A program made the translations under genes and the position numbers. The notes beneath the pieces were generated by a model. That model saw nothing but the letters and a program-made list of their open reading frames with translations. It was not told the DNA's origin and ran no database searches. Shown here piece by piece: positions 46,581-57,753 of a stretch of DNA of 64,000 nucleotides (within the stretch, counting starts at the first letter, position 1; each line of letters begins with the position of its first letter). The stretch is from Datura wrightii (lineage: Eukaryota > Streptophyta > Magnoliopsida > Solanales > Solanaceae): the NCBI GenBank assembly GCA_035772735.1, contig JASDFA010000010.1, positions 28,769,501 through 28,833,500 of the forward strand. Reading direction: 5' to 3'.

Positions 46581-47995
46581 TGATCTTGGGCAAATTTATA
46601 TGCCCAAGTGATACTCAAATGTGTCATTTTAGCCTTGTTTATCTATCAATGTTTATACATTCTCATGTGATTGGTAATAAAATGTGAATTTATACTAACC
46701 AACATGATTAGCATTGTTTTACATGTAAAATGTAATTTTGGGAAGCTAAAATGCATGTTGGAATAGATCGGGGATGGACTCGGATGTGAGCAAAGGACAA
46801 GGCATTGGAAGGCACAAAATAAAGAGGCTCCACGATGGAGCCGTGTCACGCTGCAATCGCGGACGCCTTCTGCCTGGATAGGGAATTTTTGGCCAATATC
46901 CAGTGAGGGTTCGCGTTGGGTCCGTGGCACGGTGGCCTAGCTCCGCGTTGCACGCTGTGCCATGTTGGGACTTATTACCTGGACCCCCAATTTCCAGTGA
47001 GGGTCCGCGTCGGTGGCGTGTCACGGAGGCAGTGCTCCGCGATGCACTCCGTGACACGTTGCTTGTTATTCCGGGAAAAATTCCCACTAGTATAAATAGA
47101 ACACTTAGGTTCATTTTTCAGTATTCTGACTTGGTGGAGCAAGAACGTGGGTTACAGGTAGTTGAGGGGACAAAATTATCAGGGTTTGTCTCTCTTTCCT
47201 TCTCCTTGAATTCAATTGCTTGTATGTTTAACACTCGTTTAATGATGTTTAATCCACAAATGAGTGGCTAATTCCTCTTCTTGCTGAGGTTAAGAATAAT
47301 TGTATTGAAATGTGATTTTTGATTAAATTGGTTTTTCATCTTTTCTTCCATGGTTGTTCTATTGATTCTTATTCTTACTGCATTAATGTGTGGCCTACGT
47401 TAATGTACATCTAAAAAGTCCGGTTTCACTCGAGAGAGCAAGAAAATCGAAAGTTGTGAATTAATAGGATATGATCTTTTCTTAGTTTGGGAAAATTGAG
47501 AATTGATTTACCTTCAGGATAGAAATATACCTGAAAGTCGTATTAGTCAATTTAGGAACCAGGTTTGTATGGCTAGAACATGAATTTCGTTTAATCACAG
47601 AAATGTAGGTGGACGGTTCATGATTCTTAAGTTGGGTTAAATACGAGAGTTTTAATCCATTGGTAGTAGTTCTTGACTAGCAACCGGATGAAAGGTTAAC
47701 CAAATTATATCGATAATTAATTTCATTACATGTTCATTTAACCTCAGCATGCTCACATTCATAGTTCAGACTCACAGTAGATAATCGTTTTAGACTTAGC
47801 ATAAAAATTAGAACCCAAAAATATCAAACTCTTGGTTACACTATTGTCTTCATTGTTAAAATTAAAATATAGTAACACTTGAGTAGTTCATTACCTTATC
47901 CCAGTCCCTGTGGGATCGATACTTGGCTTACTTAAGCCACTTTACTACTTGTTCGACCACGTGCACTTGCGTGTAGTTTTATACCCAACCGAACA
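46581..47995 (+). repeat. 3' LTR of element I
   Basis: It matches 28368-29790, is 1415 bases long and ends ccgaaca before the second ATATC copy. U3 hairpins lie at about 46826-46870, 46918-46970 and 47019-47060, with TATAAATA near 47091. Its open frames (46746-47271) repeat those of the partner LTR. Confidence 0.95.
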
Positions 47996-48000
47996 ATATC

Positions 48001-48788
48001 CACCACCTGTCCTCTATTGAGAAAACTCAAAGTTCCCTATCCTAGCTCTCTTTGTCTCCCTCTCCTTCTTCCTTAACTTCTCCTACTCAATCTGTTGGGC
48101 AAGAATCATGAGTTGAGAGATATCCATGTCACTAGCAAGCTTAGTGGTCCTGCACTCCTTGATCACCTAATTTGAGACTCCCGAAACAAACTTACTCATT
48201 CGATCCCTTGGCTCAGCAACCATATCCTAAGAATACTTAGACAACTGGGTGAACTTCAAGGCATACTATAGAACTTTTATATTGTTCTACTTCAGGTTGA
48301 AGAACTCTGCAATCTTTGCTTTCCTCAAATCCCAAGTAAAAAATCTATTTAAGAAAGCTATTACAAACTCATCCCAATCAACTGGACTTGTGCCTACCCT
48401 ATGATCTTTTGTTCACTATTTGTACCATATGTGAGCTACCCCTTTCAGCTGATAGGAGGCCAAGTCTACAGTCTACTCTTTGGCAATACCCATAATTTGA
48501 GTGATCTTCTGGATCTCATCAATGAACTCCTATGGATCCTCATCCACCTTTGAACCATGCAACTCTCGAGGGGTTCATCTTGGTGAAGTCTCGCACCTTA
48601 TTCACTGCCGCACTCCCATTTGGTTCACAGGTGCAGCCTCTTACTAGTAGACCTTAGCCATTATAAGTCTATAAGGTAGCCCTAAACTCTACATGGGTGA
48701 CTCATTCATTCAAAGAATCTGCTGGAGCTAGTGGGGCTAGCAAGTTCCCGTTGCCATTTCTCCTTTCGTTGGCTCTTGAGAGAGGCAT
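48001..48788 (-). pseudogene. gag: gag N-terminus and capsid (element C, right part)
   Basis: The start codon on the minus strand is at 48788-48786 (MPLSRANERRNGNGN, like the start of gag in G). Capsid pieces follow in shifting frames, including a MNPLES-like block and the region of FDRFFP (near 48340-48360). It stops at 48001, where element I is inserted. No frame longer than about 60 codons is left. Confidence 0.78.
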
Positions 48789-48984
48789 TTTCTACAAATA
48801 CGTATAGCATGAGTTAGAAGAGTAAGGAGAATTGGACATTAGCGCATGATACAGAACATGAAAGAAGGAAAGTTTGCTAAAACATCTCATAGCCTCTCTT
48901 CAAAAGTGTAGTGCACTTCATCCCCATGAAAAAGAATCTGCTTATTATGACTTTCAGAAAACCTTGGACACTCCTAAACCTGAT

Positions 48985-48996
48985 GCTCTAATACTA
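48985..48996 (-). promoter_or_regulatory. Primer-binding site of element C (initiator Met tRNA)
   Basis: On the minus strand it reads TAGTATTAGAGC, two changes from TGGTATCAGAGC, and lies four bases inside the 5' LTR end. The leader between it and gag (48789-48984) shows no other feature. Confidence 0.7.
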
Positions 48997-48999
48997 AGT

Positions 49000-51137
49000 T
49001 TTCATGTCCCGAGCATAGATCCTAGACGTGGCACGGGACCTAGAACCATGAATGGCTCCAAGTTAACCCATTGTACATGCATAACATAAGCATAAGCATA
49101 CAACTAAGAGAAAGTAAATAATGAGCCATAATATAGGTGGAATAAGTTTGAAATATCAGAAAGCGTAAGCTGAGACAACATGAGTCAATCTGCTAAACAT
49201 CTAAACATGATAGTCTAAAAAGCCTCTAAACATCTGATGAGCGAAGAGACGCCCCAAACTAGCTCTATAGAAATCTATAACTTAAATGACTAAATGAAAA
49301 CTTAAGCCAAAACTGTCATCCTCGAATAATGAGAACTCACTAATCAACTATTGAATTAGGGACAGAAGCGTATGTAGCAGCAGAACTGAGACTGAACACC
49401 CAAACCTATATCATAAAAGTATGCAGTCAATAATTTGAATATACTGAGTGTGGAGGATAAGTAAAACATGAAAGTAAGGACAATATGCTAAAAATCATGA
49501 TCATGATATAGTCATAAAACATAAGATTTTCATCATAAACTGAAGTATAAATGACTCAACCTTTTAAAACAATATTATAAAGCTTAGCTTAATGAATCAT
49601 AAATAAATCTCAGAAACTTATCAATGGGCCAAAAATACTAGAATATAATGCATCATAAAACATGAATGTGACATTGGATAGGAGGTTCTCATAACCGACA
49701 TACTCCAAATGAGCATCATGGAGCCCAACATGTAACCCCGGTTTGGAGGGTGTTCATACCTTGCCAAGTGTAAGAATCATGACTGACATGATATCACTCA
49801 TGAGACCATCCGAAAGAAAGGAGACACTCTCAACTGGCCCATTATCATATGGGTGATGGGAGACACTCTTAACTAGTAAGGACCCCTTATCCTATGGTGG
49901 CACATAATTTGAGACTTGGGTTATCTGAACCCGCATCCACTCAGTGCTAAGTACTACTCCTAAAACATACATAATGGTCATGATAATACTTGAAACATGG
50001 TAGGTATTACATGGGCTAGTTTAAAATCATGTAGACTCACAAATTCCTTGACATACTTGAACTAGCCATGAAAACTATGCTAAAAATTCAGCCATGATAC
50101 ATAACGTTGAGATTCATGAAATTCAAGTATAATTGAGTAAATCATGCTAACCTAAAAGTAGAGAATCGTAGGAGTGTTTCATAGAATTTAGCCCAATCAT
50201 AATCATGAAATACTTATGTAGAATCATGAGAGAATCAATCCATAAAAGATTATAGAGTGTTTGCACAAAAGGTTCTAACCCTAGAAATTCATGAAAATAG
50301 AAATGTAAAGCATGAGAGGATCAATCCGTAAAAGATTATAGAGTTTTTGCATAAAAAGGTTCTAACCCTAGAAATTCATGAAAATAGAAATTACAGACAT
50401 CGGAGAATTGAATTCATGAAATTAATATTGGTTTTGGGCATAAGGGTGAAAGAAATCCCTTATTGATATTCGCACATACCTGGGTTGTCTAATTTTTTGA
50501 CTTGCCTTGAGACCCAAGAGAATTGGAGAAGATGAACCCTAGCTTCCTTAAGAGCCTTGGGAGTTAGATTATTAATTTATGATGTTTGGAGATAGGAATA
50601 GGTGTTTACGCTAAGTAAAACCCTTAAGTATCACCCATTAGGAAACCTAAAATGTCCTGGTTTAAGAGATAAAAGTATAAAATGTTGTGAAAATACACTT
50701 GGAAACTTGTACTTTAGAACTATTGAACTGTCACCATGAGGCTTTGGATGTCACATTGACCTATGGTGACTATCCATCACTTCTGAACCCAATTTGTTAC
50801 ATTCTAATCATCTCATCATGGTGGATAGTATGGGTTGTCACACGTCATTACGAGTCATTACATTCTTCCGTGGTCACTAGAATCATGTTGCATACTCTCT
50901 GAAATTTATCCTATGACCCGTCATGATGAGTCATTACTACATCCCATGACTCATTACTTAAGTTGTGGTCCTGGTTCTTGGAAGAAGGCAGCCCTGCTCA
51001 CCATGAGTCTGACCACTACTCGTGGCATTACTTAAAGAGTCGTACTGTGACTCGTTCTGTGAAGGAAATTTTCCACTCTTTTCTGATTTTCTATTTCAAG
51101 CCTAGGCTCTAAACTTATGCACTTTTAGGGTGTTACA
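49000..51137 (-). repeat. 5' LTR of element C
   Basis: On the plus strand it starts tttcatgtcccgag (decayed tgtcacgaccc) and ends gggtgttaca, so it begins TGTAACACCC on the minus strand. Degraded acgagtcat-type palindromes lie at about 50750-51060. The 3' partner LTR is missing from the window. Open frames 50687-51035 fall in the palindrome-rich part and are not genes. Confidence 0.88.
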
Positions 51138-51285
51138 GTGGCCAACTTCACTTGAGCAACTTTATATTCTTATTACTCCACTTCCAAGCAATGTAAAAAT
51201 GAAAACTTCACTAGTAAAACATTACTTCTCACTAGGTTTGTTTCACTTGTGAGATATTACATTGTCCCCCTCCACCCCCCTCCTT
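51138..51285 (-). repeat. 3' LTR fragment and polypurine tract of element E
   Basis: Read on the minus strand, aaggaggggggtggaggggg (51285-51266) is a strong polypurine tract followed by acaa and the LTR start TGTAATATCTC (from 51261 downward). Only 124 bases of the LTR remain before C's LTR end. E lacks the AGGA-loop hairpin seen in the other elements. Confidence 0.65.
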
Positions 51286-51315
51286 AAGAGGATTCACTCT
51301 TTAATGGAAAAATAG

Positions 51316-51318
51316 CAC

Positions 51319-51362
<44 letters not shown>
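51316..51362. repeat. (CA)n(TA)n microsatellite
   Basis: A compound dinucleotide run of about 12 CA units (from about 51319) followed by about 9 TA units, ending atatgg. It lies in the 3' UTR of element E between pol and the purine tract. Confidence 0.97.
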
Positions 51363-51399
51363 GGAAAACAAGGTACCTCATTCTCTTGTAAGTGGAGCT

Positions 51400-54037
51400 T
51401 CGCCTCGAGCATTATCTAAGGGGTGAAGTAAGTGAAGATATCTAGACTTCATCTCCACCTCCTGCTTCCTACATCATCTCCTTAATATTACTATTTCACC
51501 TAAATCTTTTACTAAGGCTACTTCTTTATTTCTAAGCCTTCAAAAATGACAATCGAGAATGGCAACTAGGATCTTTTTATATGACAAATTCTTTGTAACT
51601 GAACATCTGCTATAGGTACAATACCTGAAGGATCTCTTGTACATTTCCATAGCATAAACACATGGAATACTAGATGTATAGCTTCCAACTCTAATGGAAA
51701 CTCTAGCATATAGGCAACCTTGCCCACCCTCCAAAAAATACGATAAAGTCCTATATATATAAGGATAAGCTTTCCCTTTCTGCCAAACCTCATGATGCCT
51801 TTCATTAGTGACCCCTTTAGGAAGACCCCAAGCATCTACTGTGAATTCAAGGCCTCCTCATTGAACATTAAAATAAGACTTATGTCAACTCTATATTGTC
51901 AACAACATCTGTATCAACTTTACTTTTTCTACAACCTTCTGCACCCATTAAGGCCCTAATAACGCCGCTTCCCCTACTTCAAATCAGTTAACAGGGGATC
52001 TGCATTTTTGGCCATATAATGCCTTATAAGGAGACATATCTATATCAAAATAATAGCTATTATTATAGGAAAACTCAATGAGGGGCAACTGATTGTCCCA
52101 ACTTCTTCTGAAATCTAGTACGCAAGCTCATACATAACCTAAAGAATCTAAATAATGTTCTTTCCTGTCCATCTGTTTACGTGTGGGATGCAATGCTTAG
52201 GTTACCTGTGTACCTAAGACCCTCTAGAAGGATCTTCAGAAGTTAGCTGTAAATTGGGATCCCCTATATGAGACAATAGAAACCAGAACTCCATGAAGCC
52301 TAACTATCTCCATTATATAAGTCTGACATATAATCCTCGATCGTATAGTTAGTTCTGACTAGTAGGAGAATGTGTGGACTTCGTAATTCTATCAACTATC
52401 ACCTCTATGGAGTCATACTTTCAACTAGTATGGGGTAGCCTTATAATGAAATCCATATTAATCTCCACCTATTTGCACACCAGAATCTCCAAATTCTCCA
52501 ATAGCCCTCCTAGATCCTGGTGCTCTACTTTCACCTATTGGTAGTCTACATATTCAGCTATCAATTCTGATATATTCATCTTTTTATCATTCCTTTAGTA
52601 AGTCTCTCGGAGGTCCAGATACATCTTTGTTTCCCCCAGATATACTGAGTATTATGAATAATGAGCCTCTATCATTGTTCTCTCTTGTAGCGTTTCCATA
52701 TTAGGAACACATTGTTAGCCTTGATTTGGTAGAAATCCATCATCTTTAATTTCCAATACAGGCTTCTTATGTTATAGAATGATTTCTTTTAAATTGGCTA
52801 GCTTTTGATCTTCATGCTTGTCTTTCTTTCACCTAGACGATAAGCAATGATGCACCAGTGCTTTGTACTACCACATACCACTACCTTTGTCCAATAATTA
52901 GACCTTTAGACTACTAAATGGTGTAACTCTTTAACTTGTTCCACCTTCTTAGTTGGCATATACTTTAAGCTACCCATTGAGGGCATCCGCTACTTCATTA
53001 GCCTTTCCAGGGTGATACAAAATATCAACATCATATCCTTTAGCAATTCGAGCCATTTGCACTATCTAAAGTTCAAGTCCTTTAGATTGAAAATTATATT
53101 TTAAAACTCTTATAATCTATTAATATATCAACATGAACACAATAAAAATAATGACACCATATCTTTAGAGCAACTAACGCAACTGCTAACTATAGGTCGT
53201 AGGTCAGATAATTCTACTCAGGCTTCCTCAATATTTTTGAGGCATATGCAATGAACTTATCATGTTGAATAGGAAACAACCCAAGACAACCTTAGATTCA
53301 TTACAATATACTACACAACCTTCAATCCCTTCTAGCATGATAGGATCGATACTGACATCAACCAACTCCTTAACTCTTGGAAACTCTATTCACACACCTC
53401 TATCCATACAAACTTTTCCACCTTATGTGTCAAATTATCAAGGGTGCAACAATGGAAGCAAATCCTTTAATGAATCATCAACAATAACCTGCCAAACACA
53501 AAATGTTGCGTAGAAGGAGTCATTGGCTTTGGCTAACTCTTTACTACCTCAATCTTCTGGCTATCAAATTAGGTGCCTTTATGGAATCACGTGACTCAAA
53601 AATGCTACTAATTGTAGCTTAATTCACATTTGGAGAACCTTGCATATAATTGACAATCTTGAAGTGTCTATAATAATACTCGTAAATGATTTGCATGCTT
53701 TGCCTTTGACGTGAATATACCAGAATGTCATATATAAATATGATCATAAATATATCTAAGAGCTGCCTAAAGACTTGAATCATAAAATCCATAAAGGATA
53801 TAGGTGATTAGTAAGCCCAAAGGAAATCACAATAAACTTATAGTGACAAATGTCATTATGAAGGTTGTCTTCAGAGTGTCCCTTTCTCTAAATCGGAGCT
53901 GGTGAAACCCTGATCACAAATCAATCTTCGAAAACCATTTGGTTCCTTGCATTTTATCAAATAAATAATCGATCCTTGGCAACAGATATTATTCTTGATA
54001 GTGGCTTATTTCAGCTGATGGTATTCTATAGACATTC
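51400..54037 (-). pseudogene. pol: pol remains: RT, RNase H, integrase, chromodomain (element E)
   Basis: The best block is the integrase C-terminus (51835-51566 minus: MKGIMRFGRKGKL, then VAYMLEFPLELEAIHLVFHV), followed by LRNKEVALVK near 51500-51540 and RYLHLL near 51430. RT is recognisable around 53700-54000 (KWFSKIDL, then a decayed catalytic box reading IYDILVYS). RNase H and integrase core lie in between in many frames. It is the most decayed pol here, consistent with its position as outermost host. Confidence 0.78.
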
Positions 54038-54140
54038 TGTCAAGACCTGAGTTTGCATCCTAGCCGTAACACGGGACAAGGAACCCCGAAAGGCTCCAAG
54101 TTGATTCATGGAATAATCATCGCATATCACTTAACACTAT
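54038..54140 (-). repeat. Fragment F: inverted chromovirus LTR tip
   Basis: It begins tgtcaagacctgag, the plus-strand appearance of an LTR end in minus orientation, and aligns with 4710-4800, 11821-11910 and the reverse complement of G's LTR end (56205-56269), including acgggacaagg. After about 100 bases it switches to the start of G's LTR. The simplest reading is a minus-orientation element inserted in E and itself interrupted by G. Confidence 0.65.
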
Positions 54141-56269
54141 TTTTATACCTCGGAAACCCAAGGATCAGACCCGGAAGTGAAAATGGGAAAAAATTGAAAA
54201 ATCACACTAGGTCACAGAACAACTCGTGAGGTGAGTCGTGACGAGTGACCACGAGTCATAATGTAACTCGTGGTCAGCATGGTTGTCAAGGCTTGGGAGA
54301 GGAGGCCACGGGCTTGACCACGAGTCGTCGTTAGACCTCACGACTCGTGAGGTCACCCGTGGTCAACCCTAGAGGATTGGCAAAATTTGGATGGGCAGTG
54401 TACGCCACGAAAGGTGACAACGAGTCGTGGTCTAACCTCGCGACTCATGAAGTCACCTGTGGGGTTCCCTTGGAGGTTTGGGCAGTGCACTCAATGGATC
54501 AAGGCCACTAGTCGTGCCTTCTGGCAAGGATTTGTTAGGTTCCTCTTGTGGACTGGCGACCAGAAATTTCTACATTTTAATAAGGGTGATTTCATAACTT
54601 CCTAAGTCCCTAAGGCCTAAACTACATCATTTTGGATATGTTTCTGAGTTAGATAAGATGGGTTAATCCCTTTATGAATGCCCATTCTCATGCAAGGATT
54701 TTAGAGAGGTTTTTAGGAGATTCAAGACCTTCTTCCCCAAATTTTAATCAAATTCTTTTTGGGTGTTCAAGGAACTCTAAGTCCATCTATTCCTAGGTAT
54801 GTAGGGTTTTAAAAAGGGTGAAATTCTTCCCCACCCATGCCCAAATTTCAAGTTAATTCATGAGTTCTTCTACTAAAATTCCATGGGGTTTTATCCAAAG
54901 CATGATAATGTGATTTCTCTTTATAGGTATGTTTTAATTGAGTTTTAATCATTGAATTACGAATGATGGAAGGTTTTATTATTATTTTCTTTAATTCATG
55001 TTTCATGCTTTTAAATCCAAAATGCCCATTTGATGAAAGTTCATAGAAGTTATGATTATCATGACTACTCTATAATTTTAGTTTATTGATGATAGAAAAG
55101 TATGATTTTCAAGTCACCCATGTTTATGAGCATATTTTGAAAGAATTGAATATGATGAAGTATTGGGAAATGCCCACATGTTAAAGAACGATTGATGATT
55201 TATGAAGTGAATTACATGATTTATCGATTTATGATGTTGGCCGATGAAAAGAGTCTTGATTCTTGGCTAAGCATGTTTTAAGGGGATCAATGACGATAAA
55301 TGTTATATCTTAGGCAATGAATTTTTATGGATGATGTTAATGATTTATCTATGAGCCTATATGCATGTTTTTGGAAGCCGTGTCTAGCACCGAGCAGCCC
55401 GGCGTTCAAAGGACTATGCCGGTGTCTCATAACCATGTACCATCATGGGTTGTAAATAATATGATGTATTAATAATGATCCCATCAAATGTGATATCACT
55501 CCTTATGCACGACCCTCACCTGGCAAGACAGGGTTGGTTCTGCCCACTTGAGCGAGACAGTAGGGCATCATGAAAGGCTCTACCATGATGGTATCGGTTA
55601 TGACGAGTCCTCCCATTATTCCACATGTTTTATGCGTTGTTATGCTTATGTTATTGGATCAAGTTATATTATGATAAAGTTATTTATGATTATGATAATG
55701 AATGATTTGAAAGTCTTGAGCCTTATGTTGTATTACGAACATTTTGATGTAAGCATGATGTCCTTCTCCTATGTCTATTTGTGATTTTAATTTACTTTCA
55801 AAATTCTTGTTTCACTTACCTTGCATACTCAGTATATTCCACGTACTGACCACATACTTTCTATGTTGTATCATTTCATGATACAGGGCCCAGATCTCAG
55901 GCTCATCCTCATCCTTAGTCCATCCCAGCCTACAATATCAGCTTGTTGGTGAGTCCTTATGTTCCGAGGGACGTTTGATAAACTTTCCTGTTGATTATGT
56001 TTCAGTATTTCTTGGGTTAGTTGGGGATGTTTTCCCATCAACCCATCTTACGTATTAGAGGCTTTCGGACAAATTAGTAGTATTCAGCTAATGTAAATGC
56101 TTGGTATTTTCTGATGTTATGTCATGGTTACATTTCTGTGATGTTTTATGCTTCATATTCCGTTTAATTACATGAGATTAGTTGAATGCATGTGTCATGG
56201 GTGGACTTGGGGTCTCTTGGGGTCCCTTGTCCCGTGTCTATGATCTGGGTGTATGTTTGGGTCGTGACA
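54141..56269 (+). repeat. 5' LTR of element G
   Basis: The LTR is 2129 bases. A dense set of acgactcgt/acgagtcgt palindromes fills about 54225-54520. The segment catgatacagggccc near 55878 and gtgagtccttatgttccgagg near 55950 match H. It ends gggtcgtgaca. Open frames 54387-54605 and 55548-55784 are not supported. Confidence 0.87.
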
Positions 56270-56273
56270 GACT

Positions 56274-56285
56274 TGGTATCAGAGC
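56274..56285 (+). promoter_or_regulatory. Primer-binding site of element G (initiator Met tRNA)
   Basis: TGGTATCAGAGC is the exact complement of the 3' end of initiator methionine tRNA, four bases after the LTR end. About 180 bases of leader follow to the gag start. Confidence 0.92.
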
Positions 56286-56466
56286 AATAGGTTTGAAGAG
56301 TCCAAAAGCCGCGTTAGGTAGAGTATTTTCCATGGGTGTGAAGCGCCACGCCTATGATGAAGAGGCTACTAGACGTTTAGTAAATTATCTCTTCTTTCAT
56401 GTTCTATGTCGTGCAATGAAAAGCCTTTCCATCCTTCTAATTCATGCAATTCGCTATTGGAGAATT

Positions 56467-57753
56467 ATGGCTCCTAGGAGAATGAACGAAAGGAGGAATG
56501 GAAATAATGAAGGCCACGGAGATGGCTATGACCATGGGCATCAACAAGACCTACATGTTCTGGAGCCTCAGGCACCAGGGCCAGCTGCCCATGCTGAGTT
56601 TTGGGCGGTGATCCAGATTTTGGCGTAGGCCTTGACTGCTAAGGTCAATTAGCAGGCTATTGCGCAGGTTCCACAGAATGGCAATGCAGCGGCGGCTTGA
56701 ATTAGTGATTTCATGAGGATGAACTCTCTCGAGTTCACGGGATCAAAGGTGGATAAGGACCCACACAAGTTTATTGAAAGGATCTTGAAGGTCACTCAGC
56801 TTATGTGGATGAAAAATTGGGAGTGTGTTGACTTGGACTCTTACCAGCTAAAAGAGTTCTCTTATATTTGGTACAAGCAATGGAAGGACAACAGGGCAGC
56901 GAGAGCGGGCCCTATTAGTTTGGATGAGTTCAACATGGCCTTTTTTGATAGGTTCTTCCCTCGGGAGATGAGATAATTGAAAGTAGCAAAGTTTGTTAAC
57001 CTCAATCCAGGAAGGATGAAAACACTGGAGTATTCGCTTGAGTTCACCCGGTTGTCAAAGTACACCCCAGAGTTTGTGATGGATCAGAGGGTGCGGGTGA
57101 GCCAACTTGGTTCCGGTTATTTAGACAAGGATTGCAGGACTGCCATGCTTCATCAGGATATGGACTTTCCTCGTATAGTGTTGTACGCCTAGTAGATGGA
57201 GGAGTCTCAAGCGAGGGAAAGGGAGGCAAAGAGAGCTCGAACAGATAGACGTGGGTTTTCACATCAGACGTACGGCGGTGGCTACCGTCCACAGTTCCAG
57301 CATAGGTCACTAGCCCTAGAGCCATTGTCAACTAGTGTCCCATATAGACCTAAGGGTGATCAAAGGAGTAGGGCTTCAGGTTCGAAGGATCAGAGGGGCA
57401 CCCGGTTAGAGTATACCTCTCCAGCCTGCGGGAAGTGCGGCAAAAGTCACACCGGGATTGCCTGCTCGATTTGGATGTCTGCTTCGGGTGTGGTATATTT
57501 GGGAACATGCGCTGAGCATGTCCATATGCCAGATAGGGTGATGATAGGGGTTGAGCATAGACCACCAGGACAGCAGCAGCTCCAGCCCGTTTAGCTCCAC
57601 CAGGAGCATCTTCTAGTGGAGGTGACGGTCAGTGCCAAAACCGATTCTATGCCCTTGCCTCGCACCAGGAGCAGGAGATTTTGCCAGATGTGGTCACTAA
57701 TATGTTGCATGTCTTTCATATTGATGTTTATGCCTTGTTATACCCGGGAGCCA
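56467..57753 (+). pseudogene. gag: gag and start of protease (element G)
   Basis: The start ATG at 56467 gives MAPRRMNERRNGNNEGHGD. An open frame extends upstream to 56182 but lies in LTR and leader. Capsid blocks follow: MNSLEFTGSKVDKDPHKFIERIL, LDEFNMAFFDRFFPREMR, LEYSLEFTRLSKYTPEFV. One zinc-binding cluster is seen (CGKCGKSHTGIAC, near 57427-57465); the canonical second knuckle is lost. Stops at 56626-56628, 56698-56700, 56974-56976 and 57190-57192, plus short deletions, break it. At 57737-57753 the protease box reads ALLYPGA, with Tyr in place of the catalytic Asp, and K's LTR begins right there. Confidence 0.9.

Larger units (their letters stand above)
28368..47995 (+). mobile_element. 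Element I: Athila-type gag-pro-ORF2 element inserted in C, containing J
   Basis: The span carries LTRs 28368-29790 and 46581-47995, an Asp-tRNA primer site, gag-protease, a long untranslated region, ORF2 and a 3' UTR. The 5-bp duplication ATATC (28363-28367, 47996-48000) is perfect. Element J plus its duplication is inserted in the 3' UTR; without it I is about 9.7 kb. RT, RNase H and integrase are absent, and the gap lies at the same place as in J, so I and J share one non-autonomous structure. Confidence 0.95.
17411..51137 (-). mobile_element. Element C: 3'-truncated chromovirus split by D and I
   Basis: C runs on the minus strand: 5' LTR 49000-51137, gag 48788-48001, rest of gag, protease, RT, RNase H and part of integrase 28362-25461, and more integrase 17730-17411, where it is cut off beside element B's LTR. 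D (17731-25455, duplication GGGGA) lies in integrase and I (28368-47995, duplication ATATC) in gag. Its own right end (TGTTACA at 51131-51137) lies inside the 3' LTR of element E. Confidence 0.9.
51138..54037 (-). mobile_element. Element E: chromovirus fragment
   Basis: On the minus strand E shows, from right to left, RT, RNase H and integrase remains, a pol end, a microsatellite, a purine tract and the first 124 bases of a 3' LTR (TGTAATATCTCACAAG starting at 51261). The LTR is cut at 51137, where element C begins, and RT is cut at 54037, where a minus-orientation LTR tip (F) begins. It is the oldest visible host layer of the right half. Confidence 0.75.
54141..57753 (+). mobile_element. Element G: chromovirus 5' half, interrupted by K
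   Basis: G consists of a 5' LTR (54141-56269), an initiator-Met primer site, gag and the first residues of protease, up to the insertion of K at 57754. The remainder would lie right of K, outside the window. LTR boundaries come from the match of ttatacctcggaaaccc to the start of H's LTR and of gtcgtgaca to the family end. Confidence 0.85.
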
